From JAISGQ01 sp964500965 (GTDB taxonomy: Bacteria > Bacillota > Clostridia > Oscillospirales > Acutalibacteraceae): a stretch of DNA of 19,335 nucleotides. A model generated the notes under the pieces. It saw only the letters and a list, made by a program, of their open reading frames with translations, was not told the origin of the DNA and did not search any database. The stretch covers positions 1 through 19,335 of the forward strand of contig CAZCQZ010000036.1 of assembly GCA_964500965.1 (NCBI GenBank), read 5' to 3'. A program made the position numbers and the translations under genes. Positions 14,427 through 19,335 of the stretch are shown here, piece by piece; position 1 is the first letter of the stretch; each line of letters begins with the position of its first letter.

Positions 14427-14876
14427 TCACAATTCGTCCGTATCAAGTATAATCGTCACCGGACCGTTGTTGCACAGAGATATTTTCATATCTCCGCCGA
14501 AAACACCGGTTTCAACCTCTATACCGTATTTTTCGCGAAGCAGTGAAACCGTATAATCGTATAACGGCTCTGCTTTTTCCGGTCTTGCCGCCGCAACAAA
14601 ATACGGTCTGTTGCCCTTTTTACAGTCCGCAAACAGCGTAAATTGCGAAATGCATAAAATTTTTCCGCCTGTATCCGCCAGAGAAAGATTCATTTTATCG
14701 TTATCATCTCTGAAAATACGCATGTTCGCGATTTTCTTTGCAATCAGCTCTGCCTGCGGTTTATCATCATTTTCATGCACTCCCAGCAAAACCATAAATC
14801 CGTTTTCGATTTCGCCTGTAACTGCTCCCTCGCATTCGCAATTTGCATAATCGACACGTTGAATTACCGCTCTCAT
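14427..14876 (-). CDS. dtd: D-aminoacyl-tRNA deacylase
   Basis: A 149-residue DTD protein of normal length. It begins MRAVIQRV, and has the two signatures that build the dimer-interface active site: SQFTL (77-81) and NGPVT (137-141, whose Gly-Pro pair screens out L-amino acids). It removes D-amino acids, or glycine mischarged on tRNA-Ala, from tRNA and so recycles the tRNA. The position after rel is conserved in Firmicutes. It starts 13 nt after the rel stop codon. An alanine tRNA lies elsewhere in this window, but proximity alone does not imply a link. Confidence 0.95.
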   Translation of the reverse strand: MRAVIQRVDYANCECEGAVTGEIENGFMVLLGVHENDDKPQAELIAKKIANMRIFRDDNDKMNLSLADTGGKILCISQFTLFADCKKGNRPYFVAAARPEKAEPLYDYTVSLLREKYGIEVETGVFGGDMKISLCNNGPVTIILDTDEL

Positions 14877-14889
14877 ACTTCCTCCGAAA

Positions 14890-17097
14890 TTATCGACTTA
14901 TTGAAATTATTCCCTTGATATTTGCAAGCTTTTTACATATCTGTTCCAAATGCTCCTTGCCCGTTACAACAACCGTAACCGAAATTACCGCTTCGCCGTT
15001 TTTAGTCTGCCTTGAATTGAGCATGTTTATAGGTACGTGCATGTTGGACAACAGTACCGTCACATCGGCTAGCAGACCCTTTCGGTCATGGCACTCTATG
15101 TGCAGTGTGGACTTAAATTCCTTTACGGTTATCTGGTCAGACCATCTTGCTTTTACCCAGCGTTCCGGTTCTTCGCATTTTTCTATGTCCGCCGGCACAT
15201 TCGGGCAGGTGGTCTTGTGTATTGAAACGCCGTACCCTCTTGTGATAAAACCTATAATATCATCGCCCGGCATAGGTCCGCAGCATTTTGACATCTTAAT
15301 CAGGCAGTTATCAATACCCTCAATATAAACTCCGTCGGCAGTGCCGCGCTTTACCGTCTGCATCGTCACCATTTCTTCCGGCGCAACGGTTTCCACGCTT
15401 TTCATAAGCTTCTGATAATCGTCGCGTATGCGCGGCATTATTTTGGAAAGCACAATGCCGCCGTAGCCTATCGCCGCATAAAAATCATCAACGGTTTCAA
15501 GCCTTGCACGCACTGCAAGCTCTGTCAGAAACGCCTGCTGTTTATCCTCCGGCAGTCTTATGCCGTTTCGTTTAAACTCCCGTTCGATAATCGACTTGCC
15601 TTCCTCGATATTTTCCTCGCGACGTTCGTTTTTGAACCACGTGCGAATCTTCGTACGCGCTTCACCGGTGCGCACAATGTTAAGCCAATCGCGGTTAGGT
15701 CCGTGATTCGGGTCTTTTGCGGTTATGACCTCCACCATATCGCCGTCGTGAATGACGGAATTTATCGGCACAATCCTGCCGTTAATCTTCGCTCCAATCA
15801 TTCTGTGTCCGATAGCACTGTGGATTGCATACGCAAAATCAATACATGTCGCACCCCTGGGAAGTGCTTTTGTGTCACCTTTAGGCGTAAGCACATACAC
15901 CTCGTCTGTCTGAGGAATAACAATCGGCTCACTGCTGTCTTCAAGCTGATTTTCTATCTGGCGGCGTATCCAGCTTACATATTCGTCCAGCGAATCCGCG
16001 CCCTTTAAGCCCTGCTTATATTTCCAGTGCGCCGCTATTCCGAATTCCGCTTTGTAATGCATCTGCTGAGTTCTTATCTGCACCTCAAAGGGAATCGTTC
16101 TGCCGTTATCGGTAAACTGCTTGCCGAGCACCGTAGTGTGAAGTGACTGATAGCCGTTGGGCTTCGGCATGGTAATATAATCCTTAAAACGGTTTCTTAC
16201 CATTATAAATACGTTGTGAATAATGCCGAGGGCTATATAGCATTCCTCAACGGTATCTACTATAACACGTACTGCATAAATATCGAATATTTCCGAAAAA
16301 TCCTTACCCTGAATGTACATCTTGCGATAAATACCGTTTACGGATTTAATCCTTCCGTAAACCACTACATTCGGAATTGAGGGCTTGATTTTTTCTTCCA
16401 GCGTTTTTTCAAGATTTGCAAGGAATTGGTCTCTGTCTGTAAGCTGTCTTGCAAGCAGCTCGGAAATAGCCTGATAGCCTACACTGTCAAGGTAACGCAG
16501 AGAAGTGTCCTCCAGCTCCTCTTTTACCTTGCGCATACCCATTCTGTGCGCAAGCGGTGCGAATACCTCCATGGTTTCCCTTGCAATATCCCTCTGCTTC
16601 TGCGGCGGCAAAGCACCCAGCGTTCTTATGTTATTAAGCCTGTCGGCAAGCTTGATAATTATTACTCGAATATCCTCGTTCATGGCAAAAAGCATTTTGC
16701 GAAGATTTTCTGCCTGAGTTTCCTCTCTGGACAAGCCCTCTCTTGAGCTGTGGGTTATTTTTTCAAGCTTTGTAACGCCGTCAATGAGCACGGAAATACG
16801 CTTTCCGAATTTCTCGATAACTTCCTGCAGGCTTACATCGGTATCCTCGATAACATCGTGAAGCAGTGCCGCCACTACGCACTCCGTATCCATGCCCATT
16901 TCCACAAGAATATACGCGACGGAAACCGGGTGAACAATATAAGGCTGACCGGATTTGCGCACCTGCCCTGCGTGGGCTTCGTTTGCGAAAAGATATGCCT
17001 GCTCAATAAGCTTAATGTCATACTCTTTTCCACTGTTTGCAATCAGGTTTACTAGGTCGTCATATGAATGGTACATTGAATTATGCTCTCCGGTCAT
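14890..17097 (-). CDS. rel: Bifunctional (p)ppGpp synthetase/hydrolase Rel
   Basis: A full-length 735-residue RSH enzyme. The hydrolase HD domain (about 30-180) is intact: His56, HD at 80-81 in LLHDVIEDT, and LADRLNNIRT with Asp152. The synthetase domain (about 240-350) has the GRIKSVNGIYRKM loop, RFKD (303-306), the MPKPNGYQSLHTTV segment and FEVQIRT. The RFKD motif is typical of bifunctional Rel, as against the acidic version in synthesis-only RelA. A TGS domain (about 393-455), a helical region with a Cys-Cys motif (near KCCGPMPGD) and a C-terminal ACT domain (about 655-735) follow. It makes the alarmone from ATP and GDP/GTP on stalled ribosomes and also destroys it. AAAGGAG precedes the ATG. 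Confidence 0.97.
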   Translation of the reverse strand: MTGEHNSMYHSYDDLVNLIANSGKEYDIKLIEQAYLFANEAHAGQVRKSGQPYIVHPVSVAYILVEMGMDTECVVAALLHDVIEDTDVSLQEVIEKFGKRISVLIDGVTKLEKITHSSREGLSREETQAENLRKMLFAMNEDIRVIIIKLADRLNNIRTLGALPPQKQRDIARETMEVFAPLAHRMGMRKVKEELEDTSLRYLDSVGYQAISELLARQLTDRDQFLANLEKTLEEKIKPSIPNVVVYGRIKSVNGIYRKMYIQGKDFSEIFDIYAVRVIVDTVEECYIALGIIHNVFIMVRNRFKDYITMPKPNGYQSLHTTVLGKQFTDNGRTIPFEVQIRTQQMHYKAEFGIAAHWKYKQGLKGADSLDEYVSWIRRQIENQLEDSSEPIVIPQTDEVYVLTPKGDTKALPRGATCIDFAYAIHSAIGHRMIGAKINGRIVPINSVIHDGDMVEVITAKDPNHGPNRDWLNIVRTGEARTKIRTWFKNERREENIEEGKSIIEREFKRNGIRLPEDKQQAFLTELAVRARLETVDDFYAAIGYGGIVLSKIMPRIRDDYQKLMKSVETVAPEEMVTMQTVKRGTADGVYIEGIDNCLIKMSKCCGPMPGDDIIGFITRGYGVSIHKTTCPNVPADIEKCEEPERWVKARWSDQITVKEFKSTLHIECHDRKGLLADVTVLLSNMHVPINMLNSRQTKNGEAVISVTVVVTGKEHLEQICKKLANIKGIISISR

Positions 17098-17147
17098 TGG
17101 CAGACACTCCTTTCAAAATTTATATCAATACAGTTAAACGATGCCGA

Positions 17148-19193
17148 TTACATATTATGCAGTCGTTTCATTGTATTGCAGTTTTCAATATCGACTTTTC
17201 CCGAAACCGGACAGAGACTTATCCGCGATTTTGTTCCGCTGCCTGCGGTTATAACAAGTCCCGTTTCACTGAGAACATCCAGCGCACACAGCATACGCGC
17301 ATAGCTTTCAACGCTTTTGGGCGGAAGATATGAATACATGGTTTCAAAATCTCCTCCAAAGCCGCCTTTTTCTCTGAGATACCTGTAAATAACTTCCACG
17401 TCACTGCGCTGCGGCGTAAGTCTTTCAACCTGAGGAGCGGAAAGCTTTGCGCCTCTTTTAAACGCTTCATGAAGCCGTTCGTCAAGTATGGTCTGCTTTC
17501 GGTCAACACCCGACGGCTTTATGGCTACCGCCACTGCGCTGAGGCTTTGACGATTCCTGAATTCGTTTATTGACAGCCTTACGGCAATATCCACTTTGTC
17601 CCCTCTTTTGTAAGGAAAAAACGCGTCCTGCACAGAAAAAAACATAACCTCGATACTCGCCGTTTCGTTTCCGACAAGAAGCTTCTGATGAGCACCGTTT
17701 TTAAGGTGAATAACATCTTTGACAACGCAGCCCATAATTCCGATAACCGGCACGGGATTGCCCTCTCCGAAAGGCTCAAGTAACTGAGCTGCGGTAACAA
17801 GCCCCATATTTAAATGCTTTGCCTGAAGCTCACAGTCGATTCTCAGCTTCGGAAACGGCATTTCTTCAAGGCTGTCGGCATATTCGTTTATCGCTTTTCT
17901 GAAAGCCGGTATATTTTCGGTTTTAATCGTCAGTCCTGCCGCAACCTCATGCCCTCCGTAAAGCTCAAGAAGCTCCGAGCAGTGTTTTAATGCTTCAAAA
18001 AGCGAAAAACCGGGCAGACTTCTGCCGGAAGCGTGTGAAATATCGCCTGACCTGCTTATTATTATGCACGGCTTTCCGTAGCCCTCGCACATACGCGATG
18101 CATATATGCCTATTATTCCGACGTTCCAATCCTCTCCGTCAATTACCATCACCTTATCCGAAAGAAGATTCGGGTTTTCGCTCAGCATTTTTGACGTTTC
18201 GGACGCCATTTGAATTTCACAGTTCTGTCTGCGGCTGTTGTCTTCGCAAAGCTCCAGAGCGTAGCTTGCGGCTTCCTCCGGGTCTTCGCTTAAAAGCAGA
18301 TGCAATGCGCTGTCCGCCGTTCCCATTCGGCCGGCGGCATTTATCCTGGGCGCAAGAGTATATGCAATATCGGTTGCTGTCAGAACCTTGTTTCCCAGCC
18401 CTGCCGCTTTAATAAGCGCATCTATTCCGAAACGTTCGCGGCTGTTTATTCTTTCAAGACCGAGCCTGACGATTAGCCTGTTTTCTCCCACAAGCGGCAT
18501 AACATCGGCAACTGTGCCCAATGCCGCAAGGTCGGCATAATTTTCCGCAACAATCGTCCAATCGCCGCATATTGCACACAGCAGCTTGAAAACCACACCT
18601 GCTCCGCAATAATGTTTAAATTCGCTGCTGTCGTCTTTTCTGTGCGGATTAACAACGGCAACGGCTTTAGGAAGCTCGCTTTCCGGCTGATGATGGTCGG
18701 TTATTACCATATCTATTCCCAGCGATGCGGCATACTCCGCTTCTTCAACGGCATTTATACCGTTGTCAACCGTTATTATAAGTGTTGCACCCTGTTCGGC
18801 AATATAGTCAATAGTGCTCTTTCTTATTCCGTATCCGTCTTTCACTCTGTCCGGAAGCATCACAAAAGCATTTGCTCCGTTCATCTCCAAAAATGAAAAA
18901 AGCATTGCCGCAGCAGTTATGCCGTCAACGTCATAATCACCGAAAACTGCGATTTTTTCAAAGCTTTCAATTGCAGATTCGATTCGTTCGACAGCTTTTT
19001 CCATGTCCTTAATTTCAAACGGCTCTCGAAAATCAGGTTCGTTCATTCCGAGCATCATTTCAATACTTTCATTCTCGGAAAAGCCTCTTGTTGTAAGAAG
19101 GTGAGCAGCAAAGCCCGGTATTTCAAATCTCTCCGCGATTTCGCGTGATTTTTCCTTGTTCGCAGTCACACTTTCCCATATTGCATGAGCCAT
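17148..19193 (-). CDS. recJ: Single-stranded-DNA-specific exonuclease RecJ
   Basis: This 681-residue protein has the DHH core motifs in order: DYDVDG (86-91), DNG (143-145), DHH (166-168), CGAGVVFKL (about 196-204), the NAAGRM site (285-290) and the DHHA1 motif GGHEVAAG (413-420). An OB-fold region follows (about 455-560), then a C-terminal extension (about 560-681) beyond the E. coli length of 577, as is common in Firmicutes. RecJ degrades single-stranded DNA 5' to 3' with manganese or magnesium in recombination and mismatch or base-excision repair. The ATG follows AAAGGGTGAG and an extended -10 promoter. It is the first gene of the recJ - rel - dtd - MBL - hemZ - kinase set. Confidence 0.96.
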   Translation of the reverse strand: MAHAIWESVTANKEKSREIAERFEIPGFAAHLLTTRGFSENESIEMMLGMNEPDFREPFEIKDMEKAVERIESAIESFEKIAVFGDYDVDGITAAAMLFSFLEMNGANAFVMLPDRVKDGYGIRKSTIDYIAEQGATLIITVDNGINAVEEAEYAASLGIDMVITDHHQPESELPKAVAVVNPHRKDDSSEFKHYCGAGVVFKLLCAICGDWTIVAENYADLAALGTVADVMPLVGENRLIVRLGLERINSRERFGIDALIKAAGLGNKVLTATDIAYTLAPRINAAGRMGTADSALHLLLSEDPEEAASYALELCEDNSRRQNCEIQMASETSKMLSENPNLLSDKVMVIDGEDWNVGIIGIYASRMCEGYGKPCIIISRSGDISHASGRSLPGFSLFEALKHCSELLELYGGHEVAAGLTIKTENIPAFRKAINEYADSLEEMPFPKLRIDCELQAKHLNMGLVTAAQLLEPFGEGNPVPVIGIMGCVVKDVIHLKNGAHQKLLVGNETASIEVMFFSVQDAFFPYKRGDKVDIAVRLSINEFRNRQSLSAVAVAIKPSGVDRKQTILDERLHEAFKRGAKLSAPQVERLTPQRSDVEVIYRYLREKGGFGGDFETMYSYLPPKSVESYARMLCALDVLSETGLVITAGSGTKSRISLCPVSGKVDIENCNTMKRLHNM

Positions 19194-19223
19194 ACGCTTC
19201 TCACCCTTTCTTAATTTCCCTAT

Positions 19224-19251
19224 ATTATACCATGTTTCACGATATATGCAA
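19224..19251 (-). promoter_or_regulatory. Extended -10 promoter of the recJ operon
   Basis: On the - strand TATAAT (19229-19224) is preceded by TGG, giving an extended -10. A weak -35, TTGCAT (19251-19246), sits 16 nt upstream. It lies 30 nt before the recJ start and probably drives the whole operon. Confidence 0.65.
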
Positions 19252-19265
19252 GATTAAATATTTTT

Positions 19266-19283
19266 AACGCTGTTTGCAGCGTC
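19266..19283 (-). terminator. Small hairpin upstream of the recJ promoter
   Basis: ACGCTG (19267-19272) and CAGCGT (19277-19282) form a 6-bp stem with a 4-nt loop. On the - strand TAAAAATATTT follows, which is only partly U-rich. It could end the transcript of a gene beyond the right edge. No gene is visible in 19252-19335. Confidence 0.25.
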
Positions 19284-19335
19284 TGCGTTGTAAATAGATG
19301 TGACCCATTTTTAGAAAAAAATAAAGTCAAAGTAT

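Noticed and set aside
17119..17147. Promoter-like pair TCGGCA-17-TATAAA upstream of rel
   Set aside because: The predicted transcript start would fall inside the AAAGGAG ribosome binding site of rel; read-through from the recJ promoter is simpler.

Overview
This 19.3 kb window looks like a chromosomal segment of a low-to-mid GC Gram-positive anaerobe in the Clostridia, most likely near the gut Oscillospirales/Ruminococcaceae. The grounds are the gene order recJ - rel - dtd - MBL hydrolase - hemZ, the adjacent flippase - mazG - HU block, Gram-positive style Shine-Dalgarno sites (AAGGAGG-like), sigma-A promoters with extended -10 boxes, and a tRNA gene that encodes its own CCA end. The taxonomic call is an inference from gene content and order; no rRNA is present. 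Only the GH43 gene and the tRNA lie on the + strand; all other genes are on the - strand.

Region by region. (1) 1-340 is nearly gene-free: the first 25 codons of a - strand gene running off the left edge, and a 40-codon open frame (162-284) that looks like the tail of a decayed gene. (2) 340-2682 is a small sugar-utilisation locus: an AraC-type regulator divergent from a cytoplasmic GH43 glycosidase with a carbohydrate-binding C-terminal domain. The two -10 boxes are the arms of one perfect inverted repeat. (3) 2721-2917 holds a tRNA-Ala(CGC) gene with a consensus promoter and a 19-bp hairpin terminator shared with the convergent operon. (4) 2932-6235 is a two-gene surface operon: a membrane-anchored CapA-fold protein whose metal-binding motifs are all degenerate, then a lipoprotein with a gluzincin HExxH...E site. 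A C(UUCG)G-capped hairpin sits between them. (5) 6274-7597 holds an alpha/beta hydrolase and a Nudix hydrolase that overlap by 8 nt. (6) 7641-11359 reads, in transcription order, zinc-ribbon protein, MOP-superfamily flippase, MazG, HU, terminator. (7) 11384-19251 is a housekeeping operon: recJ, rel, dtd, MBL hydrolase, hemZ, then a uridine-kinase-like P-loop kinase. It combines DNA repair, stringent response, tRNA quality control and radical-SAM chemistry.

The housekeeping genes are ordinary. The parts most worth a second look are the CapA-like pseudoenzyme with its metallopeptidase lipoprotein partner, the UUCG hairpin between them, the palindromic divergent promoter of the GH43 locus, and the three-segment RNA structure upstream of the flippase gene. 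Several starts were moved inward to GTG or ATG codons that have proper ribosome binding sites. No CRISPR array, complete insertion sequence, prophage or defence system was seen.
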